DNA from: Tolypeutes matacus
Lineage: Eukaryota > Chordata > Mammalia > Cingulata > Chlamyphoridae
Assembly (NCBI GenBank): GCA_026826555.1
Contig: JAKSZT010054573.1
Location: 612,308-676,307 of the forward strand
Direction of reading: 5' to 3'
DNA: 64,000 nt
Under the pieces are notes generated by a model. That model did no database searches. It was not told where the DNA came from and saw only the letters and a list, made by a program, of their open reading frames with translations. Both the position numbers and the translations under genes were made by a program. Numbering within the stretch: the stretch's first letter is position 1; every line of letters begins with the position of its first letter. This document shows, piece after piece, positions 1-12,110 of this stretch.

Positions 1-59
1 GAAGTGGTACATAGCTCTCTTTAAAAAGCTGTTACTTTCTTAAGCGTCCTTTTTATTTT

Positions 60-330
60 TTTTTAACGTCTGCAAGCTTAGTGCTTACATTTTGCTTTGC
101 TTTTATTTTATTTTATTTTTTGGTGTGGTACATTTGTTCCAATTGATGAACACCTACTGAAGCATTGCCACTAACTATGGATTTTAGTTTACATTTTAGT
201 TTACACTCTGTCCTGCACAGTTTTGTAAGTTATGACAAAATATATAATGGCCTGTATCCGTCATCACAACGTCATGTAGTCCTTTTCTTTTTAAATTGGT
301 TAAATATGCTCTATCTTTATTCCATAAATA
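60..330 (-). mobile_element. L1 3' untranslated region fragment, antisense
   Basis: The stretch reads as the reverse complement of an L1 3' end of the armadillo type. It has a T-rich left edge (about 104-120), then sequence related to 'TTACAATTGATGAACA', 'TTGAAGCATTGC' and 'TTTAGTTTACA', which recurs in diverged form in other L1-derived tracts of this window. No coding part is present. The call rests on remembered L1 3'UTR sequence and on internal similarity to other tracts here. Confidence 0.5.
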
Positions 331-700
331 CTCCTGGTTAAGGTGGTGGATGAGGTTCAGCCAGGTAAATATTTAAGACTTTGAGCCACACTCTTTCTCT
401 GACTGGCCCACTTTTGGTTGGTGCTTTGTGTCCCTGACTCTGTCCTTGTCAACCTGAGCCATGATACTTTCCCTAAAAACTTCTCCTGCTGAGACCAGGG
501 GCTCCCTCTTAGTCCAGCATGCCCACCACGTGTTCCAGGGTTTCTGAACTCCAGAACTGGACAATCTCCCTCACATCCTCAGCGTCCCAGACCTTGACTT
601 CTGGAGTTAGGACCTCCCTGCTTTCACCCTCTGCTTTACGCTGCATTTTCAGGGTTCCTGCTGGAATCTGACCTCTAAATGATTGCTCCTATTCCTAGAG
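315..700 (-). pseudogene. Possible processed-pseudogene fragment (unidentified)
   Basis: The minus strand has a short frame at 646-509 (45 residues, starts MQRKAEGES, ends VVGMLD) that stays open upstream to about 697. Its composition looks protein-like (WDAEDVREIVQFW core). Downstream on the same strand, AATAAA lies at 321-316, followed by an A-rich stretch at about 293-281, as a retrocopied mRNA would have. It sits between L1 fragments. I do not recognise the protein, no target-site duplication was identified, and chance openness over this length is quite possible. Confidence 0.2.
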
Positions 701-729
701 AATTTGGGGCATTAATTATTCTTTTATTT

Positions 730-1020
730 TTTAAACTAAATCTTTCATGGAAAATAAAATAGATGCAGAAAACTACACCAAACAAGTTTAATGCATGCTT
801 CTGTGGCAAGCTCCCCTCTGAATATTACCCGGGTCATAAAATAGAACTCTGGAAGATTCTCTAGAAAGCCCTCCAGGGCCCTTCCAGCTGCCTCCAAAAG
901 TAGTCACTATCCCAACCTTTAGAGTAATCACTTCCTTGCAATTCTGTCTCCCAGCTCTAGACACTATTGGTTCTGTCCACTGTTACAATCTGATGTGGTT
1001 TTTTGTTGCTGTTTTTGTTT
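730..1020 (-). mobile_element. Old L1M fragment, antisense
   Basis: The sequence resembles the reverse complement of an ancient L1M 3' region, with the familiar block around 'AATCACTTCCTTGC' at about 927-940. It is diverged and has no coding frame. It abuts the poly-T of a younger L1 3' end at 1034, so the old element was probably interrupted by that insertion. Confidence 0.45.
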
Positions 1021-1033
1021 TTGGGAGTAGGGT

Positions 1034-1435
1034 TCTTTTTTTTTTTTTTTTTTTAATAATAATTTAAATTAAAAAAAAAAAAAAGATACTTAGATTACAT
1101 AAATGTTACACAAAAAATACAGGGATGCCCATATGCCCCGCTCCCCACACCTCGCACAGCCTCCCACATAAACACCCTTCCTTAGTGTGGCACATTCACT
1201 GTGATGGATAAATGCAGTCTGAGGCTTGGCCGTTAAGCATGGACACATCGCGCTCTACACTCCCACCCAGTTCTGCATGTCCTGGGACTATATAAAATGG
1301 CCTATACCTGTCGTTGCAGTGTCACTCAGGATGATTCCCAAGTCCCGAAAAAGCCCCTGTATTACCACTGTTTTTCCCTCTCCTGCCCCTAGAGCCTCCA
1401 GTGGGCACTGGGTGATGCGTTTTTATCCCTTTTAA
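1034..1435 (-). mobile_element. Young armadillo-type L1 3' end, antisense
   Basis: A poly-T of about 18 bases at 1035-1055 (polyA tail on the minus strand) is followed by 'AGATACTTAGATTACATAAA' and a long block that matches 28320-28650 closely by eye: 'TCAGGATGATTCCCAAGTCC' is identical at 1326-1345 and 28573-28592. The element is 5'-truncated and has no ORF2. It is inserted into older antisense L1M sequence, which resumes at about 1440. Confidence 0.8.
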
Positions 1436-1439
1436 TCTA

Positions 1440-2295
1440 GTTTCTCCATCCTTTCCTTTATGCTGTTGGTTCTTAGAGTCTGCCTGTTGTGGAACCTGGG
1501 TTGTTAGACCTGTGGCGTTTCCCAAAGTCTGGACTTCGCTGGACTCATGGTGTGGCTCACTATTTCCCTCTGCTCTTTGCATCTCCTACAGCTGGAAGTA
1601 GAGGCTTGGTCAGCCTCAGGCTCAATCCATTTGGCAAGACTGTATGTGGTGGTGAACTCTTTCCTTACAAGGCACAACGTATCTGGTGTTTGCTCTTTCT
1701 GTGATGTTTGCAGCTTTGACATGCAATGTCTACTCGTTCGTTACAGGTGACAAGGAGTGGTGTTTGAGTCCTGTCATTTTGTTTTCATTTATTAGCTGTA
1801 GTCACTTCAGGAGGAGCTGTATCTTCTCAACTGCTCTGTGGCTGCCCAGTGGGAGTTACAGGCCATATAGGAAAATCAGGGGTAAATGCTTCCTTTTTAA
1901 GCTTTATTTTCCAGTTTGCAATAAAACGCATTGATTTCTGACAATCATCCCAAAGTGGCCAGTTAATTTTTAGAGTTTACTTGTGAGCCATGGTTTTAGC
2001 CATGCCAGTCACATTTCAGTGCACTGCAGTTCTCATCCTTATTGAAGTTCAGTCTGCCGCATCTATGGCAGCGAGAGCTTCTTCCTGCTGGCTCCTGAAA
2101 CCTTTTGCAACAGCCCTTGTCCATGTCACAGGCTTTCTTGTGTCTGGTCTGATGAGCTATTTGAGGCTCATCTCGTGCATTCCCTTCTGCAGACCTGGAG
2201 CAGGCCATTTCTCCAAATATCCTGGAGTTTTTTCAGTGGGAATTGGAATTTCAAGAATCCAACCTTGGTGCATAGTTTCTGAGCTGGAATAGTTT
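1440..2295 (-). mobile_element. Old L1M 3' region, antisense
   Basis: The stretch follows the order expected for the reverse complement of an old L1M 3' UTR: 'TTTCTCCATCCTTTCC' near 1442, 'TGGAACCTGGGTTGTTAGACC' near 1491, and 'GAGGCTCATCTCGTGCATTC' near 2163 leading into 'GGAGCAGGCCATTTCTCCAA' near 2198. It is heavily mutated. Short open frames across it on both strands have no coding meaning. Confidence 0.65.
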
Positions 2296-2304
2296 TTTAA
2301 GATA

Positions 2305-2735
2305 AAATTCCCTCATGTGTTTATTTATTTCCTATGTGAACCCTGTGATGAAAGTGAGAGCCACTGAGTGTACACTTAGGATAGATGGTACAAGGCACGG
2401 GGCTGTGTAACGTGGTGAGCCATGTGCTGGAAGATGGACTGTGGGTAACAGCACAAATAGGAGCGTGTTCTCTCAGGAACGGTAACAGATGAACAACACG
2501 ATTACATCCTGTTAATAACGGGGTGTATGGAGAAGGTACCCCAAGTGTGCACTCTGGACCATGGTTAGTGGTAACAGTCTGATCATGTGCTTTCATAATC
2601 TAACAAATGTCCCACAAGAACGTAAGGTGTTGGTGGAGGGGTGACGTGTCGGAACTCTGCACATTAGGCACGGTTGTTTTGTAAGCTCACGACTTCTCTA
2701 ATAATATATGTAATATAAAGAATGGTCCCATGCCT
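2305..2735 (+). mobile_element. Armadillo-type L1 3' UTR end, sense
   Basis: Recognised from 'GTGTACACTTAGGATAGATGG' near 2370, 'GTGCTGGAAGATGGACTGTG' near 2424, 'CCATGGTTAGTGGTAACAG' near 2559 and 'GTAAGGTGTTGGTGGAGGGG' near 2622. The end of this tract resembles the 3' modules of the two composite elements at 27450-27694 and 45684-45912, so it is the natural reference for the shared end. There is no coding sequence. Confidence 0.7.
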
Positions 2736-2999
2736 TAAGTGAAAAATTTTTTTTCTATGTGACATTTTTGCCTTCCTTTTTCCATATAAACAATTCTGGT
2801 TCTCAAGCGCACTGGAAAGACAGGAACCAGAATATTCCATAATTAGCTATTTTATCCCACAATATACACACAGCAGACTCAAAATGCTAATACTAATAGC
2901 CACTAATACAATCACTAAAAATAATGATTTTGCTAGTCTTTATAAGGAATTATATGTTTAGTGCTCGTCAGCAGCCTTTCTTGATGTCTCTTCAGTCAT

Positions 3000-3770
3000 T
3001 TTAGTTGTTTGAAGTTCATGCTCCTCAAAGGCTCAAGGGAACAACATTGCCTCACTTCTGGCTTTAGTTTGTGCCCTTTGTACTCGAAGGTCAATTTTGC
3101 TGAATATAAAGGCCTTGGCTAAATGTTTTCAATCCTTGAATATCTTAAGAATATTACTCAGTTTGCTACTGGAATAAAGCCTAGCTGTCGAAGTCAGATG
3201 ATCTAATTTTATTTGCCTTATGTCACTTTATTTTACCTCTAAGCCCAAGGGGTACTTTTCTTTGTCTTTAAAGTTCAGTAATTTTGCTAAAAATGTCTTC
3301 ATGTTGATTGTTTTGGATCAGTATTCTCAGTGATGTACGCTGCTTTTTCAATATGTAATTTCAAATCTTTACTTTGGAAACTTTTGTGGAATTATAGTTT
3401 TTAGTATTTTTCTGGTTTCAGTTTTCTTTAGAGATTCCTATTGTCATCAAGTTGAATCTCCTTTGCTTATTTAAATATTTGTCACTTTTTCTCAAATCTT
3501 TTTTTATCTCTTCAATTTTTTTCAAATTAAAAATTTTCCTCCTTTTCACCTTCTGTTTCCCTCAAGTCATCATATGTCAAATTTATTTTCTTTGGTATTT
3601 TTCTAGTTTATTCTTAATTTCTGAAACTGTTTATTTCTAGTTTTCTTGTTCTGTCATCTGACTTCTGAGTTTTTATTTCTGATTTATGTTGACTCTCACG
3701 TTATATGTCATTTTTTATGAGTGTCTTAGCTCTTTTGAAATAGGAAATTACGGTTTTCAAGTGACTGTGG
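3000..3770 (-). mobile_element. Old L1 internal fragment, antisense (probable)
   Basis: The T-rich stretch resembles the reverse complement of the 5' half of an old L1 or HAL1-like element: 'CCTTGAATATCTTAAGAATA' near 3135 and 'TTAGAGATTCCTATTGTCATC' near 3430, followed by long pyrimidine-rich sequence. It is badly decayed, and the boundary is uncertain at both ends. Confidence 0.4.
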
Positions 3771-6376
3771 GAATCTATTTTCTGGCATACTCTCCTTGCC
3801 TGTAGGAATGTTATTCTGCTCCATATATATTTATAAGAACTTTGAAATAGATTCAACTATGGTGGTTTTTATTATTTATTTTCATGTGAAAATTAGTTTT
3901 CCTAAACTTTTAGAAGTAGATGTGTTCAGAATAGCTTAACTTCACAGATCTCCCTGTTTTGTTGTTTTCATGTAAATTAAAAAATATATGCGTTTGCTGG
4001 ACGTTTCCCTCTCTTTGTCTTTCTTGTCCCTGCCCTGCTCCATTTGAGTTCCACTCCTGTGTCGGGCCCTGTCAGTTCCACGAGTGGGTGGGGTCCAGAT
4101 GGCCCCCCAGACTTCATGGATGTTTTGCACTGACTTGCTAGCAAGTTGAACAAAACCCCTCTCGGTGCCAGCTGCTTTCTCAATTTGCTGTGCTCTGCTT
4201 GCTGACACAAATCTGCTGGCTCTTCTGTGGTGCTGCTTTGCAGGTTTCCCAGGGTCCCTGAAGCTTCCTTCTGCTTCCTCCCACACACACATTGATCCTG
4301 TAGACCTTGCATTTTGGGGTTTGTGGAAGATTCTTTGTCACCTGGGTTTGCCACGATGTGCTGCATTTGCTTTTCATTTGGCTCTCTGGCTTACTGTCCA
4401 TTTTTATGTGTGAATTTGGGGAGGTTGAGGAATTATGTCACTGCTCCCCAGACTCTGCTTGGGACACTATTAAGCGCCGACCGGGCGTGAGTTTGATCAG
4501 CACAGCCACAGTGACTTCACAGCATGATTTCAAACCTGATTCCTTGGCAGGTCTTGCCATCCACTTTTTACCTAGTGAAATAGGCCCTGGGTGTGGGCCG
4601 TTGTCATGACCCAGGTAAGATCAGCTGGAGCAGGGCGAAGCTCTCAGCGTTTTATAGATGAGTACGAAAGGAGGCAGTTAGGGCATGCAGGGCGCCTGAA
4701 AACTCCAGCACTGAGCACTCTGCGTGGCACTGTCCTGGGAGGCAGGGATAAAAAAGGTGAACAGCTCGGGCTTTGTGCCCTCCACGTGCTCTGAGTCTGA
4801 AGAGAACAGACTTTGGAGTCACAAGGATTCATTGATTTCAGCAAAGGGAGGAACAAATTATTTATTCCTCTTCTTCCAGATCGACACTGGAAAAGATCCC
4901 AGGGTCCTCAGCTAGGAACTTAATTAAATCCTTACTGCAGTTGCACTGAAAATGCTTCTCTTCATGTCATGAAAAAACGCAAGCTTTAAGGGGTTTATGG
5001 CACGGAAATAACCTCCCTTTTTTTTATTTCGGGCAAGCCCAAAGAGAAGTAAAGGCGAGGAAATGAACACTGTGGTCTACATAACGGCTACTTAAAACGG
5101 CTTCTGTGCTCACCGTTAGTTTGGACTGCTGTTTTAGGAAGTTAAATATTCTCGTGCTTGTGTCTGTGTGGGTACTGGGTGGCGGGGCCTTGGTCTGCAG
5201 TCAGTGCTTATCCATAGGAAAATCCGGGAGAATACGCAGCCACCTCCATAGGGACATTAAGGGTCTGAGCCATCCTCAGGAGTGTCTTTTTATGCAGACA
5301 GGTGATGAACTCGAGACTAAATTTTAAATTTTAGCCCAGCGGATCTGCCTGCCCTCATTTCCGAGAAGACGCAGTGGCTCCTGCTTCTCCACTTGTGCCA
5401 AGAGGATGGTTGGGAGCTGGGGGGCTTCGGTCAAGCCAGAGCCCCCGCCCTTAGCTACACATGACTACAGTGTTCAGAACGGGCCTCTGCCCGTGGCCTT
5501 GTTTGGCAATGAAACATGTTTATGTGGAGATTTTAGAATTTTCCGGTGTTGTTGGTTAGGCCAGAGTTATTGCCTAACTTCTGGTGTGCTTCCATCTTTG
5601 CTCATTATTTATCGACATAGATAAAAATGGGGACAGACAGCTGGAGGGCAGAAGAGGGATGCGGGAAGCAAGCAAATGAAATGACTGGTGCTAGCACAAG
5701 CAAAAAGCCTTCTTGGCAGGGTCGTTATTAGGGCTGGTTGGTTTCAGTGACATGTAGAAGGCTTAATCGAAAGACAGGTTTGTTTGGGGAATGGGATCTG
5801 TCTGGATTATCCAGTTAACCAGGTCATACACCACCTGTTTTTGTGAAGCTGGTTGCATTAAAAATCAGCTAGTCATTTAAAAAAAAATTCTTTAAACTTT
5901 CCAGGGGAACAAACATCAGGATCAAATATTTAAGGAGAAGATCGCTTCTCTGTAACGTTATTCCTTTCGGCCTCGCAAACTTGGGTGCATTTTATAGAAA
6001 TACTTTCAGTGCAGTAGTAATAAACAAGCAGGTAAAATAAGAAATACTCAGTGGAAATATATATAGCCTTATTATTTAGAGATTTGCAGATTGTTCCTGT
6101 AATCTCTTCAAATAAAGCAAAAGACAAATATAAGTGGCATTTAGGTATAGAAAAAGTGGAAGTGGCTGATGTGATTGATCAGATTCAATAAATTAACAAG
6201 CACAAACACTTTATAAGATTGTTCTGGAAATTTTGTATCTATTGAATTAAGGTGGTTTGTTTCCTTTTATTTAGTTTTTAAATCTATTGCCCTGGACTTG
6301 TGAATTCCGCAGGAATCAAGGTATAGGAAATAAATGGATACCTATTTCAAAGACTCATTATTTTAGGTGGCATGTT
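3771..6376. other. No recognised gene or repeat
   Basis: Apart from weak MIR- or L2-like traces around 4640-4700 and 4760-4900, I see no identifiable element. Open frames up to 129 codons (3977-4366, minus) occur on both strands over the same bases and in conflicting frames, which is typical of non-coding DNA. I see no splice-flanked conserved exon. Confidence 0.6.
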
Positions 6377-6385
6377 CTGGACCTG

Positions 6386-6869
6386 TTTTTTGTTTGTTTG
6401 TTTGTTTTTAGGATTTACTTTATTTATTTATTTCTCCCTACCCCCTTGTTATTTTTCACTTGCTGTGTCTGTTTGTCTTCCTTGTTTCTTTAGGAGGCAC
6501 TGGGAGCCAAACCCGGGACCTCTGATGTGGGAAGGAGGTGCCTAACTGCATGAGCCACCTATGCTCTCTGCTTTGTTGTGTCTCTCATTATGTTTTTCCT
6601 CCCTGCATCTCTTGTTGCGTCATCTTGTTGTGTCAGCTCACCACAACTGCCTGTGGCATCAGCTTGCTGTCTTCTTTAGGAGGCACTGTGAACCTCTGCT
6701 TTGTTGTGTCTCTCATTATGTTTTTTCTTCTTGTGTCTCTTGTTGTGTCAGCTTGCCGCACCTGCCCGTTGTGCCAGCTAGCTGTCTTCTTTAGGAGGCA
6801 CCGGGATCTGAACCAGCGAGCTCCCATGTGGTAGGCAGGAGCCCAGTCATCTGAGCCACATCTGCTTCC
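6386..6869 (-). mobile_element. DAS-type dimeric SINE, antisense, with duplicated linker
   Basis: Two tRNA-like monomers lie in reverse orientation: about 6493-6562 ('GGAGCCAAACCCGGGACC' is a reversed box B region) and about 6790-6869 ending 'AGCCACATCTGCTTCCC'. The linker carries a 128-bp tandem duplication (6566-6693 and 6694-6821). The T-rich left end is the polyA tail. The flanking direct repeat CTGGACCTG is at 6377-6385 and 6870-6878. DAS SINEs are tRNA-derived, L1-mobilised repeats of xenarthrans, and the duplication is unusual. Confidence 0.85.
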
Positions 6870-6878
6870 CTGGACCTG

Positions 6879-8264
6879 GGTTTTTGTATGATGTTTTCTA
6901 TTGAGGCGGAAACTGTATTCAAGTATCTTGAGCTGTTTTTAAGAAAATGCAATTATAAAATCTAAGGCTGTGGGAAACATTACAGGAAAAGTTGAGATAG
7001 GGAGATGGTGAGATTAGAAACTTCCCCTCTCTTTCTGAAAAAGCATCGGCAAGGTTTTAAATTAATGACTTTTAAAAGGACGCTTTATCGGACACCTGTC
7101 ACGTACCAGGCACTGTAATATGGCCTTGACATCTATTGATTCGCTCCCTCACTAGCTCTCTCAAATGAGGGGCTCTGGAGAAAGTATTCCGGGAAGGGCA
7201 GTGTCAAGGATGTTGCCTGAGTTCAGGGTGTTAATGACGTTTCCAAAGCTTAAAAGATGGAGTTTGGTGACACTTTGTGCAATTATTGAGAACAACATAC
7301 CACCGCTCTTGGAATTTTCCTTCGAGAGAGGCCCAGCGACTCTTATCTATAACTACGCATTATTGCTCAATTATGTTCAACCACTTATGGGTAATCCATT
7401 CTACCACCACACTTGAATCCTCTGCACTTACTCAGCACAAGTGCTCTGGAGGACATGAGTTAAATGGAGAAATGTTTTATAGTGGCATCAGAGTGGAGGA
7501 GGGGCAGTTTCTGACCAATTATACTGAAATAAGCCATCATATTCTATGAATTAAGATACATTTGGCTCATATGTATTCTTCTTTCTAGCACTTGGGAAGG
7601 TTGTAGAAACATCACATTTTCAGATATCACCAGGATAAATATATTGAGTTTTAAATTATTTCACTGTGATCTCACTGAAAATATTACTGGTCTCTGGGCA
7701 GTCTACTAAAATACAGTTTAAAATATGCATGGCACAGTAAGACACTTTTGAGGGAGTAGGACAACATGTGACCTGGAAGCTTTCTGCCAGTTTGATTACA
7801 GAGTTGGATTACAGTGCTTTTGCTAAAACGCCTCATTTTTGTTTCTGTTAAAGAGCTTCCATGAAGCTCTGGGTGAGAAGCCTAAAGCTGACTTGAAAAT
7901 TTGAAGTTAACTCATTGGTGATAATGGTTATTTAAATGGAGCTTCCTCGCCTCCCTGCTGTCTCAATCTCCCTGCTCTGTTCTCTCTGCCTTTGATCTCC
8001 TCAGAAAGCTTTGAAGCTGCAGTCATCTTTTGATTTTGACACGCAGCTCTCAAGCCATTGTTTGGATCCTTGGAAAAGGCAAAACGGCTTATGTGCTTTC
8101 TGTGCCTGCTTTTCTTTTCTTTTTGGAAAGTTTACATGCAGTTGTCTTAGTGCTGATCTCTTCCACAGATCTCACTTTGAAGGCATTGGGGCCCCCTGTG
8201 AGAAGGGGATTAATGGCTGTGTGAAAGAAAGTGGGCCCCTTAGTGGTTCCTTCTCCATAGATTT
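6879..8264. other. No recognised gene; faint L2 trace
   Basis: The only hint is 'CACGTACCAGGCACTGTAAT' at about 7100, which resembles the L2 3' motif 'TGTGCCAGGCACTGT', over roughly 7060-7160. The rest is unassigned, with short frames only. Confidence 0.5.
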
Positions 8265-8265
8265 C

Positions 8266-8282
8266 CTCTCTCTCTCTCTCTT
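8266..8282. repeat. (CT)n microsatellite
   Basis: A pure CT alternation sits at the start of a longer pyrimidine tract that runs to a run of 18 T at 8313-8330. Confidence 0.95.
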
Positions 8283-8312
8283 TCTCATTCTTCCAGCTTC
8301 CCTCCCTTCCTC

Positions 8313-8330
8313 TTTTTTTTTTTTTTTTTT
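8313..8330. repeat. Poly-T run (18 bases)
   Basis: An uninterrupted T run at the end of a 65-bp pyrimidine tract. No adjoining SINE or L1 body was recognised, so it may be simple sequence and not a retroelement tail. Confidence 0.9.
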
Positions 8331-11300
8331 AACCCCAGTAGGAAAAAAATCCACATCAACTTTACATCAATTACCATGTTATCTTAGTAGGTTGAAGAGT
8401 GTTCTACTGAGGTAGAAGACAGCCTTGACGTAGGATGGATTAAAATCCAGTTTTGAACCGAGTGACTAAATGGAGCTGATGAAACCATTGGGTACCTTGG
8501 CACTTGAGAGGTAGGCAGATTGAAGAAACACATTCCATCTGATAGCAGGAGTTGTTATAATGTGCGTTGTTATCAAATAGTCACAGTGTTGTGGATCAAA
8601 TCCTATCCCCTCCAACAATACAATTTTTCCTAACATCTGAAGTGCAGTTGATCTGTGTCCGCAGGAGGGAGAGGAAACGGCTTTAGGGAACAGCCAGTCA
8701 GTCTTGACCCCAGCAGTGCACATGGATGGAGAGGTCAAAGCAGTCATCTAGGAACTCTTCCGCACCCCAGAGTCAAAGAGTAACTCATCAACTCTTGTTT
8801 TAGAATGATGGAGAAAAAATGGGGTTGGATTTGGCAAAGACATGGTGGCGGTTGTCGATGCTACCCTGGGCAGGAGGGAGGGCAGCAAAGTTGTTCTTCC
8901 TGGCACAACTGGAGAGGTGGATGGCTTGGCAGGGGGTAGGGGGGTCCACCTGATTTTCTCCATCCATCACCCACTCCACACAATCACACCTAAGAGCCAG
9001 AGGGGCCGGGCAGGGATATCCAACAGAAGCCCAAGGCTGAGATGAGGGCTTCAAAGAAACTCTGACAGGCAGTTCTACCTCTCTGAGTTGGTGCTGAGAG
9101 CAGAGAATGTTTTCTTTTCAGATGGGGGCATACATCCAGGTTAGAGACTCCTGCCTTAGGATTGTAGGAAATTTTTTCCCCTTAATTGAGCTCAGATATG
9201 AGACTCAAGCTGAGATTTAATTACCCTTTACCTTTCAAATTCCTTAAAATAGTAACTGTTTGCACTGTTTTTCACTCTTGCAGCTATCTCTGCTCTTTTT
9301 GTGCTACTTCAGAAAAAAAAAATCTGTGTCCTGGAACACTGTTTATAGTGTAAGGGATTTTGGTGCCCTACACTATGGACTCTGATTCATGGATCACACT
9401 TTAATATACCTATTTTTCATTTTCAAATTCTCAAGGAATTTGAAAGGCAATAGCACTTTAGGTACTCTGTTCTTTTATATTTCTGCTGCTTTCTGTCTTT
9501 CTAGACCCCCTAACATGACGTTACTTGATTTTCATAAGTGAACTTGAAAAAGGTTGATGCTTCTATATCAAGAAAACCATTAGAGGCATCTGCCCTTGGA
9601 TGAAGGGAGTGTGTGCGCGTTGTACACACGTGTGCTTGCGTTTTGCCGATGTGACTAAGGGACATAGAGGCCCCAGAAAAGCAGTTCCTAGATGCCATGT
9701 CATAGCTTATATTTGGAGAAGGAGGGTAGGCTGCATCCTCTCTAGAATGCAGTAACACTAGAGCTCAGTGGAGATCTCTAGGTCTTGGGAGGAAGCCTTC
9801 CCCCTTCCCGTTACTTCTGTTTCACCCCAGAGACTAATTATAGTAAGAATGTCTTTAATGTGCTGTATAAGAGACAAAGCTCAACAGGCGGCTTTCTTGT
9901 CAAGATCCTATTCCCCAGCTGTGCTAGGACAGGTTACGTGGCCAAGTGACAAGGGCTTCTGCTAGTGCCCAGGCAGTGGCAAGTAAGGCCTGCTGGCTTA
10001 TGTTCCGGGCCCTGTTCATGAATGGGTTCCTGTTGGGTTCATGACGGACACAGGTGTGCACCCTGATGCCAGTCCAGGCGTGAAGGGAAGCAAAGCAGGA
10101 CTGTGCCCAGAGTCACGGCAGGTATTTTTGTTGCCTCATCATCATTCCTACAAGGATGGACGACAGTCCAGGGCTTGGCCTGAGGAGCCCAACCATCCAT
10201 AGACTTTGACCTTGGAGCACATCACTTCAACTCCTCATGCCATAATGAAAGGTGTGGGAAGAGGAAGGAAAGTTTCCCACTCTCAATTGCTGTCCATCAC
10301 AATCTCAGGATGTGTGTAGGAGCATCTGGGGAGCAAGAGAAGCTCCTGGGAAAGAGGTGAGCGGCCTCTTCGACCTTTCCAGAAGTACTGGAGTATTGTG
10401 ACTTGTGCTCCTGAAGAGCCCTGGGCCACACCACATGCCGGCCACTTATAATTCATCCCCAGCGTGAACGCACTTGGCAGCATTTCAGAGGCACTCTGAG
10501 GCCAACACGTCTCCTTGGCTATAGGTATTTTTGCTGTTTTCACATATATATTGATTTGGTTCCAAACAGCAATCCAGTGTTATTGTTAGGGTAATATTAT
10601 GATTATTTTATTCTTTAGAAATGTAAGGGTGAGTTTCAAATATTTATGAGGTTATCGGAATTGATGCCTCACAACTGAGGTGATTTGGACTGAAAACTGT
10701 GCTTTAACAAGCACTTAATAGTTTCAAGGTGTAGTCCATGAATCATCATTGACTGAGCTCCTACTTCTATTCCCCAGGAAAAGACCTGGAGACTAAGATT
10801 TGAGTGGGAAGGTGATCTCAGAAAACAGGGGGAGGTGGGTGGGGAAGTGAGACAGAGAAGCTAAGGCATTCACAAAAGTGTATGTGATTAAGCCAGGTCC
10901 CACTGGGGGCAATTGGTGCTTACTGCCCCATGGAAATTGTAGGAGGGGAGGCCATGTAAAATACGCACCGCCATGGCCCTCCACCCAGGGAACTCTGGGG
11001 TATTTCTATACCAACTTCCATCAGCCCTGGAGAAGTCTCTAGTCACTAGAGAGAGGCCTCAGGTAATTAGAAGTCAGGCTCTTGGCACCTGATAGCAAGT
11101 CCAAGGGGATATAGAGGAGGCACCAACAGCTTACACTACTGTTTCCTATAGTATGTTCCTGAATTTAGAGTTTAAAAGAAAAATAAAAACACCATAGCAT
11201 AAGTACTGAATTCCGGAAGCAATTAGAAAAATTAAAGGATTATTTGTTTTTATGGGACAGACCATGGAAGAAGGTAGGAATTCTGAGCAGAAATTTATAA

Positions 11301-11950
11301 TGGCTGGAATGATTGGAAAAGCTCCACATGGAAAGGATATTTAACTTATGCTTTGAATGAAGAAAGGGCTTTGGATATGTGAGGGGAAATGGAGAAAATT
11401 TCAGAGAGGAGAAAGAGCAAGAACAAAGAAAAGAGAATTGAGATTTACTGAGCTCCATGTTTTTGGGAGACAGTTCTCTATGGTCTCTTGTATTTCCACA
11501 TGTCTTGTGTGTGATACAGAGAATGCCACTTTATTTCAGACTGTCTTTTCAGAAATGCTTGTATAGAGAACAAACTTGGATGGTAGTGATAGTATTTGCT
11601 TCTGGATTAAAGGGTAGATTTGCTTTCTTTCCAGGATAATAAAGATGCTGTCTCTCAGGGCAAAGGTCAGGCAGGCTTACTAGCCATTAGAAAAGAGTCC
11701 AGTTTCATAAGCTCTGGTTTCCTCTCCTGGAATGCAGCACACTGCAGATGCCAGCGTTATTGTCTGGTGGGAATTCAGGCTGGGGAATGGGCACAGGTGA
11801 CGATCCTTTGGCGGTTGCTGTTGCTGTGAATGAGAAAGTCCTTTGTTTCTGACCCAGGGGTCTCGTGTTTTCTGCCAGCCCCCATGAACCTGTGGCAGCC
11901 TAATATATTAGCTTGGGAGTTCCGTAAAATCTCAGACCCTTTGTAGTTCC
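8331..11950. other. No recognised gene or repeat
   Basis: About 3.6 kb of unassigned sequence of average composition. Open frames are below 95 codons and overlap on both strands. There is no clear interspersed repeat, CpG-rich block or tandem array. Divergent old repeats could be missed by eye. Confidence 0.55.
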
Positions 11951-11954
11951 TGAC

Positions 11955-12110
11955 ACTTGCATACACCATGCTCAAATGAATGCCCTCGTTCAAGCCTCAC
12001 AGCATTATTAGTATTGTCCATGCTTTACACCTCAGGAGATGGGACTCAGAGAGTAAACAATGTGCCCGAGGTCACAGAGCTGGTAAATAAGAAGGCCACC
12101 ATCTACGCTC
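11955..12110 (+). mobile_element. MIR SINE
   Basis: The core pattern of a MIR is visible: 'CAAGCCTCACAGCATTATTA', then a decayed 'CATTTTACAGATGAGGAAAC' region, then 'GAGGTCACAGAGCTGGTAAA' near 12067. MIR is an old tRNA-derived SINE shared by all mammals. The copy is diverged and partial. Confidence 0.8.
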
